A stretch of DNA of 64,000 bases from Chrysophaeum taylorii (GCA_029834535.1 JAQMWT010000529.1:124001-188000); one strand, 5' to 3'. Shown: positions 50,465 through 60,119, counted from the stretch's first letter. Numbers and translations are program-made. Notes: generated from the sequence alone by a model not told the origin.

Positions 50465-50932
50465 TCATGTTTGCGCCTCGTCGAGGCGAGCAAGCTCACT
50501 TTGCGGGATAGAGTGATGTGGTGTTCCCGGCGGCGGAGTTTCCGGGTCTGCTCGGCGGCCTCGATGATGGCTGTGTAGTCCATTTATTTCGGCGTCACCT
50601 TGGTTCTCGCTGGCGTACGCGAGCTTGTACTCGCGCGCCTTCCGTGAGGCGAGCGACAGGCAGGTTGGCAGCATCAATGGACTCGAAGATGATGCGGGCG
50701 AGTTGGCTGGCAGTCGTCCGCGCCCGACGTTGTGGCCGCGGTAGTACTGCATGGACTTGCCCCACCCGTACTCCTCGACAGTCTCGCTGGCGAGATCGGG
50801 ATGGCACTTCGGGGATGAGAGAAGGAGGTGGCCGCGGTCCTCGACGAGCTGTTGGAGGAGGTTTTTTTCATCCTTCAAGTCGGTGCGAAAGAGTCCTCCC
50901 CCGTGCCAGGCCAGTGCACGGTTCTGGTCTAA
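50465..50932 (-). pseudogene. Tc1/mariner-IS630-type transposase C-terminal fragment
   Basis: Minus-strand frame, open from about 50,932: LDQNRALAWHGGGLFRTDLKDE, LLQQLVEDRGHLLLSSPKCHPDLASETVEEYGWGKSMQYYR. This matches the end of IS630/Tc1-type DDE transposases, where GH-(L)-FLPKFHPELNPIE-WG-K--YR carries the last catalytic acidic residue. Here NPIE reads SETVE. A frame change then leads to SIDAANLPVARL and REYKLAYASENQGDAEIN, again typical of the family's tail. The N-terminal catalytic half is not found, so this is a dead, 5'-truncated copy. Confidence 0.55.
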
Positions 50933-51672
50933 TACACCGTCTCTTCAGCTCCGACTGCAGCAGCCATGATGACGGACGAGAGCCACCAGGCTGCGTGGAT
51001 GCATCGTCCGGACGGCGCGTCGGCCGCAACGTTTCTCCGTTTCCGCGAAATGCGGTCAAGTCGGTCCGTTGCGTGTTCTTTTTTTTTTGAGTACAAATGT
51101 GTGTCAAAAATGGACGAAAAAGCTTCTTCCCGCAACTGAGAGGGAGGATCGTCAGTTGCCCACGTGTTCTGTCTGACGAACAACAAGCAAGCATCCCCAA
51201 AGTCGTCGTCGTCGACGACATATCGATCAGCACGTGTTGTTGTTGGTAAAAAAAAAAAGTCAATGGCCCCGAAACCCCGAAGTGACTGACTGACTGACTG
51301 ACTGACCCAAGGCGTCTCCGCTGCCTCAAAGGTCGCTGCTCATCGGGACATTCATTTTCCAGGTCTTTCAGGTGCCTGCCTGCCGATCGACTTCGTTTTT
51401 TTTTTGGGGGGGCGGGCGTGCGTGACACGAAGAAGTGGCGTTGTTGGGGCGGTCGATCTGATCTGCAGTTTTTGCGGCGGGAAAACCGCAAATGTTTACA
51501 GTTTGACGTCCAAAGAAGACACAACAACGATTTGAACAGAAGCTTATTATTAATTGGGTGGATACCAGCTGTCTGTCTAGAAGCACATCTTAGGTTCAAG
51601 TAGATGTTGCCGTTAAAAAAAAAAATATCTCCACAGAGAAGGGAGGAGTGGTCGGAGTGGTCGACAAGAGAG
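50933..51672. other. Spacer upstream of the PDZ-like gene
   Basis: About 0.7 kb with no gene. It has a GACT tetranucleotide run (51,283-51,307), poly-A/T tracts (51,065-51,075; 51,248-51,258; 51,395-51,405) and an A11 run just before the next gene. An ATG at 51604 is in frame with the next gene. Confidence 0.4.
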
Positions 51673-52455
51673 ATGCTGAAGAAACGGTCGACGATCGAGG
51701 AGGTGCCGGGAGTGAGCAAGGAGGCTGACTTTTACGAGTCTCGGCAAGCGACCAAGGCGGACATCGCTCATCGTCATGCGAAATACGGGTACGATCCGAT
51801 CGACAAGGCGATCAGGGAGAAGAAGCTGCAGATCGGGGAGACGGAGGAGTATCAGAACTACTGCTCGCAGGTGCTGGAGGACCACGTGAAGACGATGATG
51901 CAGTTCGAGCTCGCGTACGACTTTACCTTCGAGGGCGAGAAGCTCGGGTTTTCGATTGCTATCGCTAGATACGGCGAGGAGGGCCGCAAGTTTTTGGAGG
52001 TCGACGAGACGATGCCGCACTGTGCGGCCTATCCTCACATCATCAAGCCCACCGACGAACTCATTGCGATCGGGGAAGATCTGGTCCTCGAGCCCTCCGA
52101 GGACAACTTCTTAAGCCTGAAGCAAACGCTCGTCGAGGCGCCGCGCCCGCTCAAGCTTACTTTCATTTACGGCGAGCGCCGCGACGAGGCCTTCTTTGAG
52201 CAGGAGGAGCGCCGCCGCAACACCAAGAAACCCGCGGAGGAGGTTCCGCCGCCGCCGACGCCGCCGGAGGACATCAAGGAAGAAGAAGAACCGGAAGAAC
52301 CCCCCGCGGTCGTCGAGCCCGAGGACCCCGTCCCCCCGCCGGTCGACGATCAGATCCAGGAAGTGCCCCCGCCCGATGTCGAAGAGGAGGTCCCCGAGGA
52401 CGACCTCCCCTGCTGCATCATGTGCTACGGCGCCAAATGTTACTGCGACTTTTAA
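51673..52455 (+). CDS. PDZ-like domain protein with acidic Pro-rich region and Cys-rich tail
   Basis: 260 residues from ATG 51673 (MLKKRSTIEEVPG); an ATG at 51604 would add 23 residues encoded partly by an A-run and is less likely. After a charged helical N-terminus, residues about 95-175 look like a degenerate PDZ fold (EGEKLGFSIAIARYG...HIIKPTDELIAIGEDLV...RPLKLTFIYGE). Then comes a Pro/Glu-rich disordered part (EEVPPPPTPPEDIKEEEEP), ending in CCIMCYGAKCYCDF, five cysteines in 14 residues that could be lipidated or bind metal. No exact family. Its TAA stop shares four bases (TTAA) with the stop of convergent TRM112. Confidence 0.72.
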   Translation: MLKKRSTIEEVPGVSKEADFYESRQATKADIAHRHAKYGYDPIDKAIREKKLQIGETEEYQNYCSQVLEDHVKTMMQFELAYDFTFEGEKLGFSIAIARYGEEGRKFLEVDETMPHCAAYPHIIKPTDELIAIGEDLVLEPSEDNFLSLKQTLVEAPRPLKLTFIYGERRDEAFFEQEERRRNTKKPAEEVPPPPTPPEDIKEEEEPEEPPAVVEPEDPVPPPVDDQIQEVPPPDVEEEVPEDDLPCCIMCYGAKCYCDF

Positions 52456-52814
52456 ATTTCGTCCTCGTGAAGCAACATGTTGGGGATGCCGTTGTTTATT
52501 TTAAAGCGTCGACCTGATTTGGGGCAGACGAGGGTGCCCTCGACAACGTGGATTTCGAGGAGGGCGTGGTGGATGGCGCGGAGGAATGTATCGTTAGGCG
52601 GGTCATCACCTTCTGGAATCTCGGCGTCAACAGCTTTGGCTGCAGACCTCAAGGCGTCCAAGTCGAGCTTCGGGAGAACGCGGCGCACAAACTCGGGGTC
52701 GAAGTCGACGGGTTCGATCGTCACAGACGTCGCCTCGATTTCCAAAGGATATCCTTCGGCCTCCGAGACGTCCTTGACATTGGAGCGAAGCATGTTGTGC
52801 GTCACGAGCCTCAT
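52452..52814 (-). CDS. TRM112: TRM112 methyltransferase activator
   Basis: 120 residues from ATG 52814, the family's usual start (MRLVTHNMLRSNVK). Further matches are PLEIEA, FDPEFVRRVLPKLD, a central helical insert, HHALLEIHVVEGTLVCPKSGRRFKINNGIPNMLL and the terminal EDEI. TRM112 is the small zinc/beta-type platform that stabilises several SAM methyltransferases acting on tRNA, rRNA and release factor eRF1. Only one CPKSGR pair of the zinc-site region keeps a Cys, as in many non-fungal homologues. An upstream in-frame ATG exists but would run into the divergent sulfatase gene. Only 14 bp separate its ATG from that of the sulfatase. Confidence 0.93.
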   Translation of the reverse strand: MRLVTHNMLRSNVKDVSEAEGYPLEIEATSVTIEPVDFDPEFVRRVLPKLDLDALRSAAKAVDAEIPEGDDPPNDTFLRAIHHALLEIHVVEGTLVCPKSGRRFKINNGIPNMLLHEDEI

Positions 52815-52828
52815 ACCCTCCTCCTTAG

Positions 52829-54367
52829 ATGATATTATTACTACTTGTTCTTCAGGCCGCCGCCGCATCAAGCATTATCTATGTTGTCACGGACGACCAG
52901 GACCAGATGCTCGGGAGCTCGTTTCCCGAAACAATGGCGGGGACCCCTTTGCCCCAAGCCAAGGCTCGTCTTGTTGAGAAGGGTGTTACATTCACGAACG
53001 CCTTCATCCACGTCCCTATTTGCAACCCGTCGCGGTCGACGACCTTGACGGGACGGTACTTCCACAATCTCAAGACCACCGGGACGCCCTGGGCGGCCAT
53101 GCACGTCGATATGGGGCGCGTCTACAATTCGTCCTTCGTCGTTCCGCTCCGGCGAGCAGGCTACTCTACCGGGCTTTTTGGCAAATATCTGAACGATATG
53201 CCCGACTACAAACCCCAAGGCTGGGACGTCTTTTTTGGGAATGGCGGTGGAGACTACTTGTCACCGACCTTCCAGGTCTACGATCTCGACGTGAACGAAT
53301 CGTGGCCGGGCGGCTACGCGACGTCCGTCGTGGGCAACGTCTCCGTCGCCTGGCTCCGGAACCAAACGGGTGATTTCTTCTGCTACGTGGCCCCCAAGGC
53401 CGCCCACGAGCCCTTCAACCCCGCCCCCTGGTACAGCCATTACTGGGACCCGAGCTGGCCCGCGGAGGAGAAAAAGGGTAAAGCGTGGAACGCGTCGTAC
53501 GCGACGAGAAAAACACACGGAGCCAACGTTCCGACGCAGCTTCCTCTCACAGACTACGCCGCCGACGTCATTGCCGGCATCTGGCGCAATCGCTGGCGTA
53601 CCCTGATGTCCGTGGACGACCTGATCGCAGCCCTCGATGACCAATGCTCTGATTGTTACTTCTTTTTCACCTCGGATCACGGATTCCAGCTCGGCCAATT
53701 CAACATGCTCATGGACAAGCGCCACGTCTACGACTGGGACACCCGCGTCCACCTCGTCGTCAAGGGCCCCGGCATCGTCGCAAGGCACGAACATCGCTTA
53801 GTCACGAACGTCGACCTGGCCCCGACCTTCCTCGACGTCGCGACGGCGACGGCGTCGACGAACTCTTCGTTTTTACTCTTCGACGGCAAATCCCTAAAGC
53901 CGCTTCTCTTCGGCGACGGCCATGCAGCAGCAGCAGCCTGGCGGACTTCCGTTTTGATCGAGTACTACTTCGTCGACACCAACGACAAGTGTCTCGTATG
54001 CAACGACACCGCGGACGAATATCCGTACGAAGACTCGAATTGCGCCGACCTCGATAATAACGACCTCTGCTGGTGTACGACCGGCGACGACTGCTACCCG
54101 ACCGAAGACTACTTCAACAACTTCATCGGCCTCCGCTTGCAAAACGCCACCCACGACCTCCTCTACGCAAAGTACGAGAACGGCTCGCAGTACGACACCA
54201 ACCTCACCTTCTCGGAAGAAGGAGTTTTATTCTACGAATTGTTCGACGCCCGGGCCGATCCCTGGATGATGTCGAATTTGTTGTACACCAACAACAACGC
54301 CACCACGGACGACCTCGAAGCTCCCCTCATGGCGTGGTTCTGGTGTGCTTACGACTCGTGTCCTTAG
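52829..54367 (+). CDS. Secreted sulfatase (glucosamine-6-sulfatase-like)
   Basis: 512 residues with a signal peptide (MILLLLVLQAAAASS). The sulfatase core is clear: metal-binding VVTDDQD (about 19-25) and the formylglycine site CNPSRSTTLTGR (Cys65), the Cys type that needs FGE. GYSTGLFGKYLND, PKAAHEPF and FTSDHGFQLGQ with the second metal Asp/His follow, then KRHVYDWDTRVHLVVKGPG. The best match by eye is the N-acetylglucosamine-6-sulfatase/GNS branch, acting on sulfated polysaccharides in the secretory path, lysosome or outside the cell. An insert rich in Cys and Asp (about 385-425) is unusual. Several N-glycosylation sequons are present. It starts 14 bp from divergent TRM112 and ends about 31 bp before repeat copy C. 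Confidence 0.92.
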   Translation: MILLLLVLQAAAASSIIYVVTDDQDQMLGSSFPETMAGTPLPQAKARLVEKGVTFTNAFIHVPICNPSRSTTLTGRYFHNLKTTGTPWAAMHVDMGRVYNSSFVVPLRRAGYSTGLFGKYLNDMPDYKPQGWDVFFGNGGGDYLSPTFQVYDLDVNESWPGGYATSVVGNVSVAWLRNQTGDFFCYVAPKAAHEPFNPAPWYSHYWDPSWPAEEKKGKAWNASYATRKTHGANVPTQLPLTDYAADVIAGIWRNRWRTLMSVDDLIAALDDQCSDCYFFFTSDHGFQLGQFNMLMDKRHVYDWDTRVHLVVKGPGIVARHEHRLVTNVDLAPTFLDVATATASTNSSFLLFDGKSLKPLLFGDGHAAAAAWRTSVLIEYYFVDTNDKCLVCNDTADEYPYEDSNCADLDNNDLCWCTTGDDCYPTEDYFNNFIGLRLQNATHDLLYAKYENGSQYDTNLTFSEEGVLFYELFDARADPWMMSNLLYTNNNATTDDLEAPLMAWFWCAYDSCP

Positions 54368-54398
54368 TAGTGAGTGCGTGACTGGGACCGTGTTGTTG

Positions 54399-56371
54399 TC
54401 CTTACGTCTAATTGGCAGATGTTTGTTTCTCTGTCTGTCTGTTTCTCTTTATTAAAGGTCGACTGTCGACTGCGACTGCTAAGAGGGGGGCGTGTGTGTG
54501 GTGCATGAAGGACGTGGGTGGCTTTGTGGGGTAGGAGAGGGATGTGCCTGACGGGCGGCGGAGCTAAGTATGCGGGACCTAGTCGTCGGGGTCATCGCCG
54601 AGTCGTGGGGTAGGCGCCGAAGAGCGGACCAAGGGCCCCGCCTTGGTAGGTCGCACGCATGCTGCCGCCGGACGCATGTGCGACGAAGGGTGACGTCCTG
54701 CTGGGATCGGGCGGCCTGGGTGGGGCTCCCCGAGGCGGCGATGACATGGGTGAGGGCGGTGAGGGCACAGCGAGCCCGGCGGCCTAATGCGTTGGCGATC
54801 CCCCACTCACGTTAGATGCGGCGAGAGTTTTTTTTGGGCCGCCTTTGCCTCTGTGAAGTTGGCGCAGCCGCTTGTCACCCAGGTTCGCGCAGCGATGCGC
54901 TCTGCGCATGTTGGTGCCGTAGCTACGTAGCCGCTGTTCGACAGGGCCCAAGAAGCCAGGCGGTGGTGCTGTACCGGCTGGGGGATGATGCCGTCGATGC
55001 CGCGGGCGTGAGCGAGGTCTTCGGAGTGGACTTGCGCTGCGCGCCGATCGACGGGAGACGGGTGGGAGGGATGGAATGGGCGGTATAGAACGAACCCCAT
55101 GCATGCATGTGACTCGGGTTTTGATGTGGTAGAGTTGCTCCTTGTTGTCGAGCGTGGTGAGGATGTCTGGGACGACGTGGCGACGGGCGAGATTGCCTCG
55201 GTACCGGCCGTAGAGACGCGCGCGAATGGCAGGGGCGACGACGTCAGCAAAGATGCCGAAAACCTCGGTTTTACAGGGCTGGGATGCCGGCCTCTTTGAC
55301 GCTGCAGAAGACGCAGTCGAGCTGGCCGTGTTGTCTTTAAATGTCGACTGCTAAGCCTCGATTCAGTCAGCGTATAAGGATCAGGTAGGCGCGCGAGCCA
55401 AACAAGCCGTCTACGGCGACCTCGCAGACTATTTCCACGACCCGTGGCGGCTCTTTTAGCCAGCGCGCCATTCTCACGCCCCGTCGAAACGATGTTGTCG
55501 ATGCTGACAACGCGCGCATGACCGCGTCCTTTTTTTTCCCGGAGACGAGGCGTCGGAGTTCTTTTCGACCGGCTAGGTTGGGTCGGAAGACGACCCATCG
55601 CTCTTTGCAGTCTTCGAGTTTCCCAACCCCCTGACAAAACCAACGGCATGCTGACTTTGAGTGCGAGCTTAAAAAAGTCTTCGCAACCTCGAACCGTCGC
55701 ACGACCTCTGCAAAGGTACTAGATACATGATCGATCGTGTCGTATCACCGAGGCTCCTCAAACCAGCATCCCTTAAGGCCCCGCCGACGCCAAACGATCA
55801 ACAAGAGCCAGCGGCAGACGCCCCGCAAGGTCGGCGTCCTCTTGCGCAAGCCCGTCTTCTGCCACTTCCAGAGCTCTACGTGAGTCGGCAACCCCGAGGA
55901 TATCCTCTTCTGGGTCGACGACCCCACCCTACCCCACCCGTGCTACGCAATAGCGATAAGCCCCCTCCCGGCGTCTACACGCGCACTGTAGGTGAACTTA
56001 CTTGGAGGACCAGGTGAACTTACTTGGAGGACCAGGTGAACTTACTGGAGTTAGAGATTGGGGCTAGGTGAACTTCGTGACTAAAGGTTGAGCTTACTGG
56101 GACCAAGTGAGCTTACTGGGGGGGGGGTTAGAGTAAACTCAAAGGTTAGCGGCGTGTGCGGATCAGAGCAGCTTCGATTGGCGGGGGTGAGAGCGACGAG
56201 CTCCGAGGAGAGTGGGGCGAGTGGATGTGAGCACGAGTGGGTTTAAATTACGCAGCATAACTTTTGCTGGGGTTATTGGAGATTGGGACTAGTAGAGTTG
56301 AACTTAGTGACCAGGTGAGCGAAGTTACTGGGGTTAGAGATTGGGACTAGGTGAACTTACTGGCCTCCAGT
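54399..56371 (+). repeat. Inverted-repeat element, copy C, split by element E
   Basis: The left end (54,399-54,450: TCCTTACGTCTAATTGGCAG, then TTTGTTTCTCTGTCTG) and the remainder (55,356-56,371) match copy B in the same orientation, interrupted by about 0.9 kb of element E. Copy C is more diverged than A and B are from each other. Its tail again carries GGTGAACTTACT units and GTTAGAGATTGGG spacers, ending CTGGCCTCCAGT. It fills the space between the sulfatase stop and the translocator first exon (about 60 bp further). Confidence 0.8.
54451..55355 (-). mobile_element. Element E copy nested in repeat copy C
   Basis: Read on the minus strand, a frameshifted ORF runs from FGIFADVVAPAIRARLYGRYR and VVPDILTTLDNKEQLYHIKTRV (about 55.28-55.12 kb) through RAAQVHSEDLAHARGIDGIIPQPV and TCAERIAARTWVTSGC to PRLGDDPDD (54.58 kb), then the conserved tail ending CCCCCCTCTTAGCAGTCGC. 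The same GTCGACTGCTAAG string stands at both junctions (about 54,463-54,480 and 55,343-55,355), as if this sequence is both the element end and its target. The 5' part is missing. Family not identified with confidence. Confidence 0.5.
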
Positions 56372-56431
56372 TGTCATTAATTACCCTATACTACTAGTGA
56401 AGATTCGTCGTACGTGTCTGCAACACACGAT

Positions 56432-57488
56432 ATGGGGTCCGTCGCCACACTGTGAGTGGTCGTCGTTGTAGAGAAAAAAAAGAGAAAGGCGTTTGTTCCT
56501 CAGGAGCGTCGGGATCACCTTGTGGTATGTGTTCAACGTGGGGTACAACGTCTACAACAAGATATTGAGCAAAGGCTTGGACTACCCGATGATGATTGCC
56601 CTCGTGTCGCTGGGCGTGGGGCCCCTCTATTTCCTGCCGTTGTGGGCCCTCGGAATCCGAAAGGCCCCGAAGCTCTCCCCCGAAGACCTCAAGGCCTGCA
56701 CAGTGTTGAGCATGTTGCACACGGTCGGTCACGTCGCGGCCGTCGTGGCGATGTCCGCGGGCGCGGTGAGCTTTACGCACATTATCAAGGCCCTCGAGCC
56801 CATGTTTTCGGTCATTTTTGGCGTCCTCATCAACAACAAGATCGACCCAATCTCGGTCAACATTTGGTTGTTGCCAATCATCGCCGGAGTCGCTTGGGCC
56901 GCCGTCGGGAGCAAAATTGTCGCCGGCGACGACATCCTCGGGGACATCAACCCCATAGCATTCGCGGGCGCCATGACCTCAAACATCGCCTTCGCGCTTC
57001 GTGGTATTTTATCCAAAAAGTTCAAGGCAGAGACCAAGGCCGAGAATTTGACGTCCTCGAATCTCTACTCGGTCATGACGTTGTTGGCCTTTTTCCTCTT
57101 CCTCCCTTTCGCCCTCGTGCTCGAAGGCGGACGCCTTTCTACCGACTGGCCTCCGGTCTCGAAGCTCTCCTCGATCCCATCAAAAATTATGGGCGTTCCT
57201 ACGATCGCTTCAAAGCCTGTAGAATATCTCTACGAACTTTCCGTCTGGACTGGCCTCTATTATTATATGTACAACGAAATGGCATACCTCGTCCTCGGCG
57301 AAGTCTCCGCCACCGCCCAGGCCGTCGCCAACACGGTCAAGCGCGTCGTCATCCTCCTGGCGACCGTCGCCTTCTTGGGTGAGACCATGGATTTCAACAA
57401 GGGCCTCGGCTCCGCCGTCGCCATCTGCGCCACTATGGCCTACTCCATCGCCAAGAACAAGGCCGCCACAGCCGCCGCCAAAAAGTAA
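56432..57488 (+). CDS. Triose-phosphate/phosphate translocator family member (2 exons)
   Basis: 334 residues if spliced: exon 1 56432-56451 (MGSVATL), a 52-bp GT-AG intron 56452-56503 (GTGAGT...TTCCTCAG), then exon 2 from 56504. The large open frame has no ATG at its start, and splicing restores the frame exactly. About ten transmembrane helices are seen. Plastid-type phosphate translocator motifs include WYVFNVGYNVYNK, LHTVGHVAAVVAMSAGAVSFTHIIKALEPMFSV, and the C-terminal VANTVKRVVILLATVAFLGE with the conserved Lys-Arg. It exchanges triose phosphates, PEP or similar for phosphate. No transit peptide is visible, as known for the outer-membrane TPT of some complex plastids. Tail: KNKAATAAAKK. 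Confidence 0.82.
56452..56503 (+). other. Predicted 52-bp intron in the translocator gene
   Basis: Donor GTGAGTGG right after codon 7 (phase 2) and acceptor TTTGTTCCTCAG. Removal joins CT to G in frame, giving ATLSVGITLWYVF. It is the only intron I can place in the window. Confidence 0.65.
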
Positions 57489-58085
57489 GAAGAAGTCTCT
57501 CTTTCTTTCTTTCTGTCTTTCTTTCTTTCTTTCTTTCTTTCTTTTCGACCGAAATTTCTCTGCTCTACTTATATGCGTCCTTTGTTGGATTCGACGATTC
57601 GACGACGTTGGCTTTTTTTTCACCCCCGACCCCGGTGAACGAATCAACAAACCCCGGTGGTGGTGGTGGTGGTGGTGGTGGTGGTGGTGGTGTGGCCCCT
57701 GTTTGCTTTTGTTTTTTTTTCGGCACGTGGCCGTAGCTAGCTCGAGACATCCATTCGCAACAACCGAGTGTTCTGTTCTAGACATCTGCGACGCAAGGTG
57801 CCGTCAGAATAAAAAAAAAGGAAACCGTCGCCGCCGCCTCCTCCTCACCATGAGAGCACCACCGACTTGGGAGGGAAGCAAATCGAAGCCTCGTACGCGG
57901 GGGGTTAAGGTAGAACCCCCTTCGCATGTTTTATTTATGTACGACAGAGACGGGGCAGCTGAATGCACGCACGCACGCACGCATCAAACAAACAAACAAA
58001 CAAAATCACACACAAAGACGAAGACGCCCCAGTCAGTCAGTAAGCCAGTCAAGCCAGTCACAAGAGGGGCCCCTTGTTGTTGAGT
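57489..58085. repeat. Low-complexity spacer with microsatellites
   Basis: About 0.6 kb containing CTTT repeats (57,500-57,545), a GGT repeat (57,655-57,691), poly-T/A runs, GCAC (57,963-57,981), CAAA (57,986-58,002) and a CAGT run (58,030-58,060). No coding frame is supported. It lies between two convergent genes. Confidence 0.7.
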
Positions 58086-58994
58086 TCAGGAGGCTACCTC
58101 TCGGACCTCCGTTGGAAAGATGTCCCGAAGACTGTGCCGGAGGCGGGGCTTGTCAAGGTTGTGCCCAATGAAGATGAGACGGGAGGATTGGGCGGTCGGC
58201 ACCCTCAGGAAGAGACCGTCGGCGGCGTAGTTACGAACCGCCTGGAACAGGAAGGTACCGTGATCCCTGACGTTGAGGATGGCCTTAAAGCGGAGCAGAC
58301 CTTGCTCTTCGAGGCAAGCAGTGATGGAGACGAGCTTGGCGAGCTTGGCGAGCTGCGTTTGACTGACGTCGCCGAGGTTGTTGAGACACAAGAAATCGAC
58401 GTCGTGATCCGGCGCCGGGACGTTGTAGCCAAAGAAGAGCGGGTCGCAGGCGACGGCGCGTTCGAGGTAAAAACCTCTCTTGAGCTTGAAGCCGACCCCC
58501 CTCACCGTCTTCGCGATCCTAGCCTTCGTCAGTCTTCGGATGCCCGCCTCGACCATCGCGAGCTTCTGGCGGTCCACGAGGTCCGCCTTGTTGATGACCA
58601 CAGCGTCCGCAAACCGGACGGCCCCCACAGACACTTCGGGGAAGGTAACGGCATCGACGACGACGATAACGCTCCAGAGGCAGAAGCGGCCTCTCAGCGC
58701 CGGCTCGACGAAGAAGAGCTTCGCAATCGGACCCGGCTCCGCGACCCCCGAGGTCTCCACAAACACCTCCTGGCTCCGGACGCTCAGGAGTGCCCGCACG
58801 AGGGCGCGCCGTCCCTCGCAGCACGCGCACCCACGCACTGTCACGGATGGTGCCAAGAGTGCGTCGTCGATTGCAATATCGCCGCACTCGTTTTCGACCA
58901 CGGTCGCGGCCTTGCGCTTGCGCAGCAGCTCGGTGATCAGAGTCGTCTTCCCGGCGCCGAGGTCGCCGCATACCAGCGTCGCACGAGGGGACAT
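58086..58994 (-). CDS. CobW/COG0523-type G3E GTPase (metallochaperone family)
   Basis: 302 residues from ATG 58994 (MSPRATLVCGD). P-loop GDLGAGKTTL (9-18, family form GFLGAGKTTL), GCACCEG in the position of the metal-binding CxCC motif, ETSGVAEPGP, and NKADL for the base. The C-terminal CobW_C domain ends SRLIFIGHNLDKPRLRHSL. Members bind GTP and insert or carry metals, chiefly zinc; some serve nitrile hydratase or cobalamin synthesis. The CACC core reads GCACCEGRR, keeping Cys at three positions. It is divergent from the PX-ankyrin gene with 306 bp between starts. Confidence 0.87.
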   Translation of the reverse strand: MSPRATLVCGDLGAGKTTLITELLRKRKAATVVENECGDIAIDDALLAPSVTVRGCACCEGRRALVRALLSVRSQEVFVETSGVAEPGPIAKLFFVEPALRGRFCLWSVIVVVDAVTFPEVSVGAVRFADAVVINKADLVDRQKLAMVEAGIRRLTKARIAKTVRGVGFKLKRGFYLERAVACDPLFFGYNVPAPDHDVDFLCLNNLGDVSQTQLAKLAKLVSITACLEEQGLLRFKAILNVRDHGTFLFQAVRNYAADGLFLRVPTAQSSRLIFIGHNLDKPRLRHSLRDIFPTEVREVAS

Positions 58995-59300
58995 GACCAC
59001 GACTATCAGCGACCCTTGTTCTGTCCTCCTACGTGGAGGGGTCAGGGAAGAACATACAACGGATCTATTTGTTCCGCGAAAACGGAGCCCACAGATCTTG
59101 AATCATTATTCTATGTATCTTATTCTGGATACAAGTTTTTTTTTGCATCAAATAATGCAGGGTTATTTTTTTCTTCTTCGTGAAGGGAGGGGTGATCACT
59201 TCCCCTCATAATTCGTCCGTTGAGAGAAATGAAATGAAAAGAAAAGAAAACAAAACAAAACAAAACCCTCGCGGCAGCAGCAGCACACCAGCAGCCGGCG
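58995..59300. promoter_or_regulatory. Shared divergent promoter region (CobW-type / PX-ankyrin)
   Basis: 306 bp between two ATGs in opposite directions. It has A/T-rich stretches (59,128-59,170) and AAAAC/AAAAG repeats next to the PX gene, followed by CAGCAG repeats. No specific site can be assigned. Confidence 0.3.
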
Positions 59301-60119
59301 ATGGCAGTGTCAGTGAAAATCTCTGGAGTCCAGACGGTGGAGAATTATCAGACTTACGTGGTCGAATGCTCCAAAGAGGGAAAGCGATGGGTGATAAAGC
59401 GGCGGTACTCGGCCTTTGACGAGCTGCGCAAGACGGTGTCGAAAGAGTGCAGCCTGTCATCCTCCTTTCCTTCGAAGCAATGGGGGAAGCTGAGTATGTC
59501 GCAGACGGCGAAGCGCCGCGATCAGCTCGAAACCTGGCTGGGGGAGCTGTGCGCGGGGCCATTGCCACCCCTCGCGAGCCGCGCGCTCGCATCGTTTGTC
59601 GCAGAACCGACGGATCCCGCGGTTCCGGTCGTCGTCGAAGACGCGACCCCCCCCCATTGGGACGAGAGTTTTATGTCGAGCGATCCTCTCGCCGCCCCCG
59701 ATGAGCCCCCTCCCCAGAGACCCCCCGATGACCACCACGATACGGAGCCCGCGGCGGCTACGTCTTTTGCGGATCCGGGTCCAGCTCCGGTCGGGGCCGC
59801 GCCTTCGTTTCTTCTCGCCACCACCAAGACGTACGACGTCTCCGGCGAGGGTCTGCGGGACGCCGTAAAAAACGGCGACCTCTCCGGGGTCCGCCAGATT
59901 CTCGGGAGCGACCCTAAACTTGCAACCTACGAAGATCGCCAGCGCGAGTCCATGCTTCACTTGGCAGCCCTGTTTAATCACACCGAGATAGCCCTCGCCC
60001 TCGTCCAAGCCGGCGCCGACCCCAACGTTCAGAACCAGAACAACGAAACCCCCCTCGATCTCGCCCTGCCCTCCCTCAAATCAAAAATTACCAAGGCATA
60101 TGCGGCACACCCCCAGTAA
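59301..60119 (+). CDS. PX-domain and ankyrin-repeat protein
   Basis: 272 residues. The PX domain covers 1 to about 105: VKISGVQTVENYQTYVVEC, then the phosphoinositide-binding RRYSAFDELRK (33-43) with the conserved Arg and Tyr, FPSKQWGKLS with the Pro-rich turn, and RRDQLETWL. A disordered Pro/Asp/Ala linker follows (about 106-185, DEPPPQRPPDDHH). Two to three ankyrin repeats end the protein (GLRDAVKNGDLSGVRQIL; SMLHLAALFNHTEIALALVQAGADPNVQN; ETPLDLAL). Such proteins bind PI3P membranes of endosomes and recruit partners. Intronless, complete. Confidence 0.87.
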   Translation: MAVSVKISGVQTVENYQTYVVECSKEGKRWVIKRRYSAFDELRKTVSKECSLSSSFPSKQWGKLSMSQTAKRRDQLETWLGELCAGPLPPLASRALASFVAEPTDPAVPVVVEDATPPHWDESFMSSDPLAAPDEPPPQRPPDDHHDTEPAAATSFADPGPAPVGAAPSFLLATTKTYDVSGEGLRDAVKNGDLSGVRQILGSDPKLATYEDRQRESMLHLAALFNHTEIALALVQAGADPNVQNQNNETPLDLALPSLKSKITKAYAAHPQ

